Shown in pieces: positions 33,129 through 42,601 of a stretch of DNA of 64,000 bases; the stretch's first letter is position 1; each line of letters begins with the position of its first letter. The notes below the pieces were generated by a model, which saw only the letters and a program-made list of their open reading frames with translations, did not search any database and was not told the DNA's origin. Origin of the DNA: Bradyrhizobium guangzhouense (lineage in GTDB: Bacteria > Pseudomonadota > Alphaproteobacteria > Rhizobiales > Xanthobacteraceae); assembly GCF_004114955.1 (NCBI RefSeq), contig NZ_CP030053.1, forward strand, positions 6,736,001-6,800,000. The letters run 5' to 3'. Position numbers and translations under genes: made by a program.

Positions 33129-36100
33129 ATGCTGCACGATTGGGGCGTGATCGCCGCCGCCTTCGGCTATATCGGCTTCCTGTTCCTGGTGGCGAGCCAT
33201 GGCGACCGCCGCTCGTCGGCCAAGCCCGGCCGCGCGTCCGGGCTGATCTATCCGCTGTCGCTGGCGATCTACTGCACCTCCTGGACCTTCTTCGGCTCGG
33301 TCGGCTTCGCCACCCGCACCTCGACCGACTTCCTTGCGATCTATGTCGGCCCGATCCTGATGATCGGGCTCGGCGCCGGCGTGCTCCGCCGCGTGATCCA
33401 GCTTGCCAAGGCGCACAACATCACCTCGATCGCCGACTTCATCGGCGCGCGCTACGGCAAGAGCCAGGCCGTGGCGGCGACGGTGGCGCTGATCGCGATC
33501 ATCGGATCGGTGCCCTACATCGCGCTGCAGCTCAAGGCCGTGGCGTCCTCGCTCGAAGTCATCCTGAGCGAGGACCAGGCGTTCTCCCACATCCCGATCC
33601 TCGGCGACATCGCGCTGATGGTGACGCTGGCAATGGCGGCCTTCGCGGTGCTGTTCGGCACGCGGCAGACCGACGCCACCGAGCATCAGCACGGCCTGAT
33701 GCTGGCGGTTGCAACCGAGTCCACCATCAAGCTGGCTGCCTTCCTCACCGCCGGCATCTTCGTCACTTTCTGGATGTTCTCGCCGCATGAACTGATCGAG
33801 CGCGCGATGAAGACGCCGGAGGCGGTGCGCGCCATCGACTATTCGCCGTCGATCGGCAACTTCCTCACGATGACGGTGCTGTCGCTTTGCGCGATCATGC
33901 TGCTGCCGCGGCAGTTTCACGTCAGCGTCGTCGAGAACTCCAGCGACGCCGAGGTGAGCCGCGCGCGCTGGCTGTTCCCGCTCTATCTCGTCGCCATCAA
34001 TGTGTTCGTGATCCCGATCGCGCTCGCCGGCCTCATCACCTTCCCGTTCGGCGCGGTCGACCCCGACATGTATGTGCTGGCCTTGCCGATGGAGGGCGGC
34101 GCGGGACTGCTCAGCGTCGCCGTCTTCGTCGGCGGACTGTCGGCCGCCACCGCAATGGTGATCGTCGAATGCGTCGCGCTCTCGATCATGGTATCGAACG
34201 ACCTCGTGGTGCCGCTGGTGCTGCAACGTCGGCCCGAGGGGCGCGCGGGCGCCACCGATTTCGGCGACTTCCTGCTGCGCTCGCGGCGGCTTGCCATCTT
34301 CGCCATCATGGTGATGGCCTATTTCTACTACCGCGCGCTCGGCAATGCTCAGCTCGCGGCGATCGGCCTGTTGTCCTTTGCCGCCATCGCGCAGTTGGCG
34401 CCCGCCTTTTTCGGTGGCCTGTTGTGGCGGCGAGCGACCGCGCGCGGCGCCATCGGCGGCATGCTGGTCGGCTTCGCGGCGTGGCTCTACACGCTGTTCC
34501 TGCCGAGCTTCATGGACACGTCGACATCGGGCCTGTTGCTGCTCCAGCATGGCCCGTTCGGCATCGAGGCGCTGCGACCGCAGGCGCTGTTCGGCGCCGA
34601 TTTGTCGCCGCTGATGCACGGCGTGGTCTGGTCGCTCTCGCTCAACGTCCTCACCTACGTGCTGCTGTCGCTGGCGCGGCAACCTTCGTCCATCGAGCTG
34701 GTGCAGGCCGATCTGTTCGTGCCCAATACGCTCGCCCCGATCGCTCCGAATTTCCGCCGCTGGCGCACCACCATCACCGTGCAGGACATCCAGGCCACGG
34801 TCGCGCAATATCTCGGGCCCGAGCGCGCCCAGCATTCGTTCGAAGCCTTCTCGGCGCGGCGCAATATGCGGCTGGAGTCCGGAGCGCCCGCGGATTTCGA
34901 GCTGCTGCAGCACGCCGAGCACCTGATCGCCTCTTCGATCGGGGCCGCGTCCTCGCGCCTGGTGATGTCGCTGCTGCTGCGCAAGCGAACCGTGTCTGCG
35001 AAAGCCGCGCTGAAACTGCTCGACGATTCCCATGCGGCACTTCACTTCAACCGCGAGATCCTGCAGACCGCGCTCAACCATGTGCGCCAGGGCATCGCGG
35101 TGTTCGACGCCGATCTGCAGCTGATCTGCTCCAACAGGCAGTTCGGCGACCTGCTCAACGTGCCCCCGCATTTCATCCAGTTCGGCACGCCGCTGCGCGA
35201 GATCCTGGAATTCATGGGCGTGAGCGATCCCGCCGACCATTCTGACCGTGAGGCGATGATCGAGCAGCGGCTCGTGGCCTACACCACCGACAGCGAGCCC
35301 TATCTCGAACGCCTGCCCGAACGCCACATGGTGATCGAGGTGCTCACCAACCGGATGCCCGGCGGCGGCTTCGTCATCACCTTCACCGACGTCACGCCGA
35401 GCTTCGAGGCGGCGGAAGCGCTGGAGCGCGCCAATGCGACGCTGGAAAAGCGCGTGCGCGACCGTACCGAGGAGCTGACGCGGCTGAACTCGGAGCTGGC
35501 GCTGGCCAAGAGCGCGGCGGAGGACGCCAGCATCTCCAAGACGCGGTTCCTCGCAGCCGCCAGCCACGACATTCTCCAGCCACTGAACGCGGCGCGGCTC
35601 TATGTCACGAGCCTGGTCGAGCGCCAGCACAGCGGCGAGGAGACGCGGCTGGTCGAGAATATCGACGAATCGCTGCAGGCCATCGAGGAGATCCTCGGCG
35701 CGCTGCTCGACATCTCCCGCCTCGATGCCGGCGCAATGGCAACCTCGATCTCGAGCTTCAAGATGGCCGATCTGATGCGCTCGCTGGAGATCGAGTTCGC
35801 GCCGATTGCGCGCGCCAAGGGCCTCGATCTCACCTTCGTGCCGTGCTCGCTGCCGGTCGAGTCCGACCGGCTGCTGCTGCGGCGGCTGTTGCAGAACCTG
35901 ATCTCGAACGCGATCAAATACACTCCGCGCGGACGGGTGCTGGTCGGCTGCCGCCGCCGCGGGGACTCGCTCGCGATCAACGTCTACGACACCGGCGTCG
36001 GCATCCCCGCGGCGAAGCGCGGCGAGATCTTCAAGGAGTTCCACCGCCTCGAGCAGGGCGCCAGGATCGCACGCGGACTCGGACTGGGGCTCTCGATCGT

Positions 36101-36638
36101 GGAGCGGCTGGCGCGCGTGCTGGGCCACAGCATCGCCATCGACGCCAATGCGAGCGGCGGCTCGCTGTTCTCGGTGACGGTGCCGACGGCAAAGGCCGTG
36201 ACGTTGACCGCGGCGGTGACCAGCGCAACGCCGCTGGCGCGCACACCGATCTCGGGCGCGCTGATCGTCTGCATCGAGAATGATGCGGCGATCCTCGACG
36301 GCATGCGGACGCTGCTGAAGGCCTGGGACGCCGAGGTGATCGCGGTCGCCGACCCCGAAGGCGCGATCAATGCGATCGAGGCCGCCGGCAAGCGCGTGAC
36401 CGGGCTGCTGGTCGACTACCACCTCGACCGCGGCAACGGCATCGCCGCCATCCGCGACATCCGCCGCCGCTTCGGCGACGGCATCCCCGCGATCCTGATC
36501 ACCGCCGATCGCAGCCCCGCGGTGCAAAGCGCGGCGCGCGATGAGAAGATCGCGGTGCTGAACAAGCCGGTGAAGCCGGCCTCGCTGCGCGCCCTGCTCG
36601 GACAGTGGCGCACGCAGCAGATGGTGGCGGCGGAGTGA
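33129..36638 (+). CDS. Transporter-linked hybrid sensor histidine kinase (SSS + PAS + kinase + receiver; CbrA/CrbS-like)
   Basis: This 1169-residue fusion has a sodium:solute-symporter-like domain with about 12-13 TM helices (residues 1-560), a linker, and a PAS-like domain near 640-750 (ALNHVRQGIAVFDADLQLICSN). A coiled coil follows, then a HisKA/HATPase module with phospho-acceptor His813 (AASHDILQPLN), an N box NLISNAIKYTP and G boxes DTGVGIP and GLGLGLSIVERL. A C-terminal receiver carries the predicted phospho-Asp1096 (LLVDYHLD). CbrA/CrbS kinases of this design control carbon use, including acetate or amino-acid uptake. The cognate regulator may be the LuxR-type gene at 39402-40073. Confidence 0.93.
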   Translation: MLHDWGVIAAAFGYIGFLFLVASHGDRRSSAKPGRASGLIYPLSLAIYCTSWTFFGSVGFATRTSTDFLAIYVGPILMIGLGAGVLRRVIQLAKAHNITSIADFIGARYGKSQAVAATVALIAIIGSVPYIALQLKAVASSLEVILSEDQAFSHIPILGDIALMVTLAMAAFAVLFGTRQTDATEHQHGLMLAVATESTIKLAAFLTAGIFVTFWMFSPHELIERAMKTPEAVRAIDYSPSIGNFLTMTVLSLCAIMLLPRQFHVSVVENSSDAEVSRARWLFPLYLVAINVFVIPIALAGLITFPFGAVDPDMYVLALPMEGGAGLLSVAVFVGGLSAATAMVIVECVALSIMVSNDLVVPLVLQRRPEGRAGATDFGDFLLRSRRLAIFAIMVMAYFYYRALGNAQLAAIGLLSFAAIAQLAPAFFGGLLWRRATARGAIGGMLVGFAAWLYTLFLPSFMDTSTSGLLLLQHGPFGIEALRPQALFGADLSPLMHGVVWSLSLNVLTYVLLSLARQPSSIELVQADLFVPNTLAPIAPNFRRWRTTITVQDIQATVAQYLGPERAQHSFEAFSARRNMRLESGAPADFELLQHAEHLIASSIGAASSRLVMSLLLRKRTVSAKAALKLLDDSHAALHFNREILQTALNHVRQGIAVFDADLQLICSNRQFGDLLNVPPHFIQFGTPLREILEFMGVSDPADHSDREAMIEQRLVAYTTDSEPYLERLPERHMVIEVLTNRMPGGGFVITFTDVTPSFEAAEALERANATLEKRVRDRTEELTRLNSELALAKSAAEDASISKTRFLAAASHDILQPLNAARLYVTSLVERQHSGEETRLVENIDESLQAIEEILGALLDISRLDAGAMATSISSFKMADLMRSLEIEFAPIARAKGLDLTFVPCSLPVESDRLLLRRLLQNLISNAIKYTPRGRVLVGCRRRGDSLAINVYDTGVGIPAAKRGEIFKEFHRLEQGARIARGLGLGLSIVERLARVLGHSIAIDANASGGSLFSVTVPTAKAVTLTAAVTSATPLARTPISGALIVCIENDAAILDGMRTLLKAWDAEVIAVADPEGAINAIEAAGKRVTGLLVDYHLDRGNGIAAIRDIRRRFGDGIPAILITADRSPAVQSAARDEKIAVLNKPVKPASLRALLGQWRTQQMVAAE

Positions 36639-36663
36639 GACGGGCCGCCGCCATCGACAGTTC

Positions 36664-37695
36664 TCAGGCGGCCCCGTCAACATCGATGACGGCCTTGGCA
36701 AAGGCCTGTGGCGCTTCCTGCGGCAGATTGTGACCGATGCCACCGGTGATCAGGCGATGGTCGTGGCGGCCCGAGAACTTCTTGGCGTAGGCGCTGGGAT
36801 CGGGGTGCGGCGCGCCGTTGGCATCGCCCTCCATCGTGATGGTTGGCAAGCTGATGATGGGAGAAGCCGCCAGCTTCTGTTCGATCTCCTGGTACTTCGC
36901 CTCGCCCTGGGCAAGCCCGAGCCGCCAACGGTAATTGTGGATCGAGATCGCGACGTGATCCTTGTTCTCGAAGGCTTTCGCGCTGCGATCGAAGGTGGCG
37001 TCGTCGAACTTCCATTGCGGCGAGGCCAGCTTCCAGATCAGCTTGGCAAAATCATGCGTGTACTTCTCGTAGCCGGCGCGGCCGCGCTCGGTCGCGAAAT
37101 AGAACTGGTACCACCATTGCAGCTCCGCCGCCGGCGGCAGCGGCGCGCTTCCCGAGGCCTGGCTCGAGATCAGATAGCCGCTGACCGACACCAGCGCGCG
37201 GCAGCGCTCGGGCCACAGCGCGGCGATGATATCGCAGGTGCGCGCGCCCCAGTCGAAGCCGGCAAGGACCGCCTTCTTGATCTCGAGCGCATCCATCAGC
37301 GCGATGATGTCGACGGCGAGCGCGCCCGGCTCGCCGTTGCGCAGCGTCTCGCTGGAGAGGAAGTTCGTCGAGCCGTAGCCGCGCAAATACGGGATGATGA
37401 CGCGATAGCCGGCCTGCGCCAGGATCGGCGCGACATCGACGAAGCTGTGAATGTCGTAGGGCCAGCCGTGCAGCAGGATCGCGACCGGGCCGGTCGCGGG
37501 GCCTGCTTCCGCGTAGCCGACATCGAGGACGCCGGCATGAATCTGCTTGATCGTGCCGAAAGATGCTGATGTTGCCGAGGACTGCGGCGCTTCCGTTGCA
37601 GCGCGCGCCAGGTCGATCGCGCCGAGGCCCAAGGCGGCGGTTCCGGCTGCGATGCCAAGGAACCGGCGGCGATGCGGGTCGATCATCTGTGTCAT
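36664..37695 (-). CDS. Exported alpha/beta hydrolase, epoxide-hydrolase/dehalogenase-like
   Basis: This 343-residue protein has a Tat-like signal (RRRFLGIAAGTAALGLG). The alpha/beta-hydrolase core has the oxyanion motif LLHGWPYD near residue 77 and nucleophile Asp in LAGFDWGARTCD near residue 145, typical of epoxide hydrolases and haloalkane dehalogenases, rather than a serine. The late acid/base His is in GGIGHNLPQEAP. Export of a folded enzyme to the periplasm is implied. The substrate is unknown. GAAGG precedes ATG 37695; upstream open frame is not protein-like. Confidence 0.85.
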   Translation of the reverse strand: MTQMIDPHRRRFLGIAAGTAALGLGAIDLARAATEAPQSSATSASFGTIKQIHAGVLDVGYAEAGPATGPVAILLHGWPYDIHSFVDVAPILAQAGYRVIIPYLRGYGSTNFLSSETLRNGEPGALAVDIIALMDALEIKKAVLAGFDWGARTCDIIAALWPERCRALVSVSGYLISSQASGSAPLPPAAELQWWYQFYFATERGRAGYEKYTHDFAKLIWKLASPQWKFDDATFDRSAKAFENKDHVAISIHNYRWRLGLAQGEAKYQEIEQKLAASPIISLPTITMEGDANGAPHPDPSAYAKKFSGRHDHRLITGGIGHNLPQEAPQAFAKAVIDVDGAA

Positions 37696-38282
37696 GGTCA
37701 GGTACCTTCTTGATAGTTTTTGGCGGCATCCGATCCGATCGGCGGCAGCCTTGCGGTCATGCGACTGCCTATCAGCGCCGGTGGCCGAAAGCCCGTTTGG
37801 ACTTGTGAGAAGTTGTGAGGCCGGCGGAAATCCGATTGCAGGATCTGCATATGTGCGCTGCTGCGCAGAGCCGGGATCCAGAAAAGCGGCACGGCATCCG
37901 GCGAAATGGGCCCCGGCTCTGCAGCGCACCGTCGAAGAGACGCTGCGCTGCGTCCGGGGCACGGGAGCACAATGTCGCACAGGTCTTTCCACATCGTCAT
38001 TGCGAGCGCAGCGGCGCCAAGATCTACCTTCTCGCGGCTGATCTCGCCCGAGTTTTGCTGTTCGCTTCACGCCCCTCTTCGCCGGATCAGGATGGGCGAA
38101 ACATGCGACAAATCCGAATTTCGGCAAAGTGGAATCTTTTGGCGAGCAGCGATTGACCCTGCAATGGGTGTTTTGCCCAGCGAACGGCCCAAGGCGTTGG
38201 GGATGCCCGTGGATCCTTCGACAGCGGCATTGAAGCGGACATCGTCGAATGGCCGGATTGAGCCCCAGAGGAACATCGCTGA
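37696..38282. other. Intergenic stretch with dispersed repeat
   Basis: No gene is seen in this 587-base gap. Bases about 37858-38020 have the look of a dispersed bradyrhizobial repeat: GCAGAGCCGGGATCC and GGGCCCCGGCTCTGC make a long inverted arm pair, followed by CGTCATTGCGAGCGCAG. An open frame on the plus strand (37906-38439) continues into the antisense of the next gene and is not supported. The promoter of the leftward hydrolase gene should lie near 37700-37800. Confidence 0.55.
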
Positions 38283-39287
38283 CTATTCGATCACCTCGTC
38301 GGCCAGCGTCAGCAAGTCCGGGGGGACCTTGATTCCGAGTTGTCTTGCCGTCTTGAGATTGATCACCAGCCAGAATTTACTGGCCTGCTCGATCGGCAGA
38401 TCACCGGGATTGGCACCCCGGATGATTTTGGCCGCATAGGCGCCCGCGCGTCGAAAGCCATCGACGGCATCGCTGGAATAGGTCAGGAGCATGCCGGCAT
38501 GCGCCCAATCGGGGTAAGAACCAAATGTCGGCTTACCCGTCGCCAGAAGTCGGGGCATCACGACCGAGATCCTGAAAGTCAGAGCCGGATCGCCGGAAAT
38601 GTAAAATGCTTCGACACCATGGCCCAAGGCCTTCGCGAGGGCCGCGTCGAGATCGTCGAGATTGGAATGGATCTCGTAGCTGTCGAAGCCGATCCCCGAT
38701 TGTGCCGTGATCTTGCGCAACGCCTCTTGTTCGGAGGTCTCAAGACGCGCCACCCCGTAGTCCGCAACGCCGATCATCCCAAGCCGCCGAACGTTCGGGA
38801 CCAAATCCCTGAAAAAGCCGAGGCGCTTCGCCGTCAGGCTCTCTTCCCCGCCGACTGCGTTCATGACATTGCCGGTGGCCGTCCCGCCGGGCCTCGCATA
38901 ACTCTCGGCAAGACCGACCGCGATCGGATCAACGGCGACGGCGGTAAACACCAGCGGTGCGTCGGGTCGTAGTCGGCGCAGAGTGCCAACCGCCTGGGCC
39001 GCGCCCACGAAGAGCCGAGGCTTCAACGCGTCAAGCTCCTCGGCGAGGCGAGGCAATTGTGAAAAATCGCCATTCGCAACGCGCGATTCGAGGACATAGT
39101 CGCGGCCTTCGACCATTCCTTCGTCCTTCAGGCCGTCACGCACGGCCGCCAATCTCGGCTTGAAGAAATCGTCAGTACCGGGAAACAGCACCGCCACCAA
39201 CGGCAGCTTCGCGTCTTTTGCCCATGCATGCACCGGCCATGCGATGGCCGTGCTTCCCACCGCGTGCAAAAACGCGCGTCGCTTCAT
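38283..39287 (-). CDS. ABC transporter substrate-binding protein (ABC_sub_bind family), orphan
   Basis: This 334-residue protein has an export signal MKRRAFLHAVGSTAIAWPVHAWA and the two-lobed binding fold of the COG2984 family, with LFPGTDDFFKPRLAAVRDGL, GAAQAVGTLRRLRPDAPLVFTAVAVDP and RRAGAYAAKIIRGANPGDLPIEQASKFWLVINLK. These proteins bind amino acids, tryptophan/tyrosine or other small ligands. No permease or ATPase gene is adjacent, so its transporter is remote or the protein acts as a sensor. ATG 39287 is chosen for the signal sequence. This family is heavily expanded in Bradyrhizobium. Confidence 0.88.
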   Translation of the reverse strand: MKRRAFLHAVGSTAIAWPVHAWAKDAKLPLVAVLFPGTDDFFKPRLAAVRDGLKDEGMVEGRDYVLESRVANGDFSQLPRLAEELDALKPRLFVGAAQAVGTLRRLRPDAPLVFTAVAVDPIAVGLAESYARPGGTATGNVMNAVGGEESLTAKRLGFFRDLVPNVRRLGMIGVADYGVARLETSEQEALRKITAQSGIGFDSYEIHSNLDDLDAALAKALGHGVEAFYISGDPALTFRISVVMPRLLATGKPTFGSYPDWAHAGMLLTYSSDAVDGFRRAGAYAAKIIRGANPGDLPIEQASKFWLVINLKTARQLGIKVPPDLLTLADEVIE

Positions 39288-39401
39288 GCGTTGCCGGCGC
39301 TCCGTTCGGTTCGACCCTGCTATCAAAGCACGCGAAACAACGGACTGTCAGCACCGTTTGGGCATGAAGCCACAGTCGGACATGTTGAGCGACCGGGCGC
39401 C

Positions 39402-40073
39402 CTACCCCGTCGGCGTGCCCTGCTTCCACTGGCCGCCGGCGATCTTGGCGGCGGCGATCACGGCCTGGGTGCGGCTCTCGACGCCGAGCTTTTGCAGGAT
39501 GGCCGAGACATGCGCCTTGATGGTCGCCTCGGAGACGCCGAGCTCATAGGCGATCTGCTTGTTCAGCAATCCCTCCGACAGCATCATCAGCACCCGCACC
39601 TGCTGCGGCGTCAGGGTCACCAGGCGGTCGCGCAGCTTGGTCATGTCGGGGTCGGCGGCGGCCGTCAGGTCGGTGTCGGCGGGAACCCAGACATCGCCCT
39701 CCATCACCTTGAGAATGGCATCGCGCAACGTCTCGACGCCGAATCGCTTCGGGATGAAGCCGGAGGCGCCAAAATCGAGCGAGCGGCGGATCGTGGCGCT
39801 GTCGTCGGAGGCCGAGACGATCACGACCGGGATCGCCGGATATTGCGCGCGCAGGTAGATCAGGCCGGAGAAGCCGGAGATGCCGGGCATCGAGAGGTCG
39901 AGCAGGACCAGGTCGACGTCGGAGGTCTGTTCCAACAGCTTAGTCAGATCCTCGAACGATCCGGCCTCGTCGATCTTCGCCGTCGAGAGGACGCCCGCCA
40001 CCGCCTGCCGCAGTGCATCACGGAACAACGGATGATCGTCGGCAATGACGAGATGGGTGGAGGGAGCGTTCAT
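39402..40073 (-). CDS. LuxR/NarL-family response regulator
   Basis: This 223-residue regulator has a receiver domain (LVIADDHPLFRDAL, phospho-acceptor Asp59 in LVLLDLSMPG, Lys in ASGFIPKRF) and a C-terminal LuxR helix-turn-helix (LTPQQVRVLMMLSEGLLNKQIAYELGVSEATIKAHVS). It is an orphan in its immediate neighbourhood: the hybrid kinase at 33129-36638 is a possible partner because CrbS/CrbR pairs combine a symporter-linked kinase with a LuxR-type regulator. It lies divergently from the MHS transporter gene, which may be its target. Confidence 0.9.
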   Translation of the reverse strand: MNAPSTHLVIADDHPLFRDALRQAVAGVLSTAKIDEAGSFEDLTKLLEQTSDVDLVLLDLSMPGISGFSGLIYLRAQYPAIPVVIVSASDDSATIRRSLDFGASGFIPKRFGVETLRDAILKVMEGDVWVPADTDLTAAADPDMTKLRDRLVTLTPQQVRVLMMLSEGLLNKQIAYELGVSEATIKAHVSAILQKLGVESRTQAVIAAAKIAGGQWKQGTPTG

Positions 40074-40378
40074 CGATCTCTTGCTGTCGTTCACGTCAGC
40101 GCCAGTAATCCTGTCAGGCGCGATGGTCAATTCTTTCCCGGCCAGCCGTGGCATGCAAGGGCACAATATTCCTTTGCCGGAAGGGGGTTAATCCGCAGGC
40201 GCCGCCTGCGGCGCGGCATTATAAATCCGCCTCGTCAGTTGCTTGTCAGTGCGCACGGCCGAAAGTCGTATTGGGACGGGTTTCACGCCGATGTTACCTT
40301 AGGGGCAAGACCAGGGTTGATCCGGCAGGCCCGGACAGCTGGGACGTGAGGAAACGAAATTCGGGGAGCGCATTCACA
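40074..40378. other. Divergent intergenic region between LuxR regulator and MHS transporter
   Basis: This 305-base gap holds an inverted GC element GCCGCCTGCGGC near 40201 followed by CATTATAAATCC (a possible -10 box near 40218 for one of the genes). No coding sequence is seen. Promoters of both divergent genes must lie here. Confidence 0.35.
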
Positions 40379-42043
40379 ATGTCCACAATGGCTGCAACGT
40401 CGGCTCGGCCGATCGGGATGACGAAGGATGAGAGGTTCGTCATCCTCGCATCGTCGCTCGGCACCGTCTTCGAGTGGTACGACTTCTATCTCTACGGGTC
40501 GCTGGCCCCGATCATCGGCGCGCAGTTTTTCTCGGCCTATCCGCCGGCAACCCGCGACATCTTCGCATTGCTGGCCTTTGCCGCAGGCTTCCTGGTTCGC
40601 CCCTTCGGCGCAATCGTGTTCGGTCGCGTCGGCGACATCGTCGGCCGCAAATATACCTTCCTCGTGACCATCCTGATCATGGGTCTGTCGACCTTCATCG
40701 TCGGCCTGCTGCCCAGCGCGGCAACCATCGGCTTTGCCGCCCCGGTGATCCTGATCGCCTTGCGCCTGTTGCAGGGCCTGGCCCTCGGCGGTGAGTATGG
40801 CGGTGCTGCGACCTATGTCGCCGAGCATGCCCCGCATGGCAAGCGCGGCTATTACACCTCCTTCATCCAGACTACGGCGACCATGGGCCTGTTCCTGTCG
40901 CTGCTGGTGATCCTGTTCACCCGTACCGCGACCGGCGAGCCGGACTTCGCGGCCTGGGGCTGGCGCATCCCGTTCCTGGTTTCGGTGCTGCTGCTCGGCG
41001 TGTCGGTGTGGATCCGGTTGCGCCTGAATGAATCGCCGATCTTCCAGAAGATGAAGGAAGAGGGCAAGAGCTCGAAGGCGCCGCTGACGGAAGCCTTTGC
41101 CAACTGGCAGAACGGCAAGCTCGTGCTGCTGGCGCTGCTCGGCGGCACCATGGGCCAGGGCGTGGTCTGGTACACTGGCCAGTTCTACGCACTGTTCTTC
41201 CTGCAATCGATCCTCAAGGTCGACGGCTATACCGCCAACCTGCTGATCGCGTGGTCGCTGCTGTTCGGCACCGGCTTCTTCGTCGTGTTCGGTGCGCTGT
41301 CCGACAGGATCGGCCGCAAGCCGATCATCCTCGGCGGCTGCTTGATCGCGGCGCTGACCTTCTTCCCGATCTTCAAGATGATCTCCAGCAACGCCAACCC
41401 GGCGCTGGAAAAGGCGATCGAGGCCACGAAGGTCGAGGTGGTGGCCGATCCCGCGGGCTGCGGCGACCTGTTCAATCCGGTCGGCACCCGTGTCTTCACC
41501 GCGCCTTGCGACACCGCCCGCGCCTTCCTCGCCGCCTCGTCGGTCAAGTATTCGACGAGCGCCGGCGCGGCCGGCTCCGGCGTAAAGGTCATGATCAACG
41601 GTAAGGACATCGCCTATCCCGACGCGAAGGCGGGCAACCCGGCGATCACGGCTGCGATCGCGGCAGCGGGCTATCCCAAGGCGGGCGACCCCGGCATCGT
41701 GAAGATGTCCAACCCGTTCGACATCTTCCGTCCGCAGGTGGCGGCGATCATCGGCCTGCTGTTCATCCTGGTGATCTTCGTCACGATGGTCTACGGCCCG
41801 ATCGCGGCGATGCTGGTCGAACTGTTCCCGACCCGCATCCGCTACACCTCGATGTCGCTGCCCTACCACATCGGCAACGGCTGGTTCGGCGGCCTGCTGC
41901 CGGCGACCGCGTTCGCGATCGTGGCCTCGACCGGCGATATCTACGCCGGTCTCTGGTACCCGGTGGTGTTCGCGATCATCACGGCCGTGGTCGGCTTCCT
42001 CTTCGTCCCCGAGACGAAGGACGTCGACATCACCAAGACCTGA
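40379..42043 (+). CDS. MHS-family (metabolite:H+ symporter) major facilitator
   Basis: This 554-residue, 12-TM transporter has family motifs GRVGDIVGRKYTFL between TM2 and TM3, LRLLQGLALGGEYGGAATYVAEHAP and GALSDRIGRKPIIL. An unusual loop of about 100 residues with two cysteine-containing segments (PAGCGDLFNPVG, FTAPCDTARAFL) lies between TM helices near residues 340-445, facing the periplasm. Related transporters move dicarboxylates, shikimate or osmolytes. ATG 40379 is used. A terminator follows. The LuxR-type regulator lies divergently upstream. Confidence 0.92.
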   Translation: MSTMAATSARPIGMTKDERFVILASSLGTVFEWYDFYLYGSLAPIIGAQFFSAYPPATRDIFALLAFAAGFLVRPFGAIVFGRVGDIVGRKYTFLVTILIMGLSTFIVGLLPSAATIGFAAPVILIALRLLQGLALGGEYGGAATYVAEHAPHGKRGYYTSFIQTTATMGLFLSLLVILFTRTATGEPDFAAWGWRIPFLVSVLLLGVSVWIRLRLNESPIFQKMKEEGKSSKAPLTEAFANWQNGKLVLLALLGGTMGQGVVWYTGQFYALFFLQSILKVDGYTANLLIAWSLLFGTGFFVVFGALSDRIGRKPIILGGCLIAALTFFPIFKMISSNANPALEKAIEATKVEVVADPAGCGDLFNPVGTRVFTAPCDTARAFLAASSVKYSTSAGAAGSGVKVMINGKDIAYPDAKAGNPAITAAIAAAGYPKAGDPGIVKMSNPFDIFRPQVAAIIGLLFILVIFVTMVYGPIAAMLVELFPTRIRYTSMSLPYHIGNGWFGGLLPATAFAIVASTGDIYAGLWYPVVFAIITAVVGFLFVPETKDVDITKT

Positions 42044-42068
42044 TCGCGCGTCGCAACAGATCAACAGA

Positions 42069-42103
42069 GCCGGCCGCAGAGCGATCCGCGGCCGGTTTCT
42101 TTT
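42069..42103 (+). terminator. Rho-independent terminator after transporter gene
   Basis: CCGGCCGC pairs with GCGGCCGG across an AGAGCGATCC loop, followed by TTTCTTTT. It begins 26 bases after the transporter stop. Confidence 0.85.
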
Positions 42104-42114
42104 GCGGAACGCTA

Positions 42115-42585
42115 CTAATTGCCGCCGATGAATTGCAGCACGACCTCGCGGCGATGCGGCCGCGCGCGGTGCTCGACCAGGTAGATCGCCTGCCAGGTGC
42201 CGAGCGCCAGCTTGCCGCCCAACACCGGCACCTGCAGCGAGGTCTGCGTCAACATCGTCTTCACATGCGCGGGCATGTCGTCCGGCCCTTCGGTGTCGTG
42301 TGTCCACGGCACGCTTTCGGGCGCGAGCCGTGACAGCGCAGTGGTGAGATCGACCAGCACGGACGGATCGGCGTTTTCCTGGATCGTCAGCGACGCCGAG
42401 GTGTGGCGGATGAACAGCGTCAGCGCGCCGTCGCGGGCGTGGGCCTCATTGATGAATTTTGCGACCTCGCCGGTGAGATCGGTGAAGCCGCGGCCGGGCG
42501 TCTGCACGGTGAGCAGCGACGACACGATCGTGGTGGCTTGCACGGAGGACGGCGCGGAGCGGGTGATGGATTTGGATGACGTCAT
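42115..42585 (-). CDS. YjbQ-family protein (UPF0047)
   Basis: The product is a 156-residue protein of the YjbQ family with TLFIRHTSASLTIQENADPSVLVDL, HDTEGPDDMPAHVKTML and GTWQAIYLVEHRARPHRREVVLQFIG. The conserved His and Glu residues make up a metal-binding barrel; E. coli YjbQ has been linked to thiamine-phosphate synthase side activity. The true function is unsettled. The ATG 42585 is preferred over a TTG one codon upstream. It converges on the transporter gene. Confidence 0.9.
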   Translation of the reverse strand: MTSSKSITRSAPSSVQATTIVSSLLTVQTPGRGFTDLTGEVAKFINEAHARDGALTLFIRHTSASLTIQENADPSVLVDLTTALSRLAPESVPWTHDTEGPDDMPAHVKTMLTQTSLQVPVLGGKLALGTWQAIYLVEHRARPHRREVVLQFIGGN

Positions 42586-42601
42586 CAAAACTCTCTCATT
42601 A

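Noticed and set aside
33099..36743. Very long minus-strand open frame (1214 codons) opposite the hybrid kinase gene
   Set aside because: Its protein is rich in Arg, His, Gln and Asp with no domain, as expected from the antisense of a GC-rich gene. The plus strand encodes recognisable domains throughout.
37906..38439. Plus-strand frame through the gap before the orphan binding protein
   Set aside because: It runs from a dispersed repeat into the antisense of the binding-protein gene and has no start context.
40283..42307. 674-codon minus-strand frame opposite the MHS transporter
   Set aside because: It is an antisense artefact; the transporter motifs are on the plus strand.
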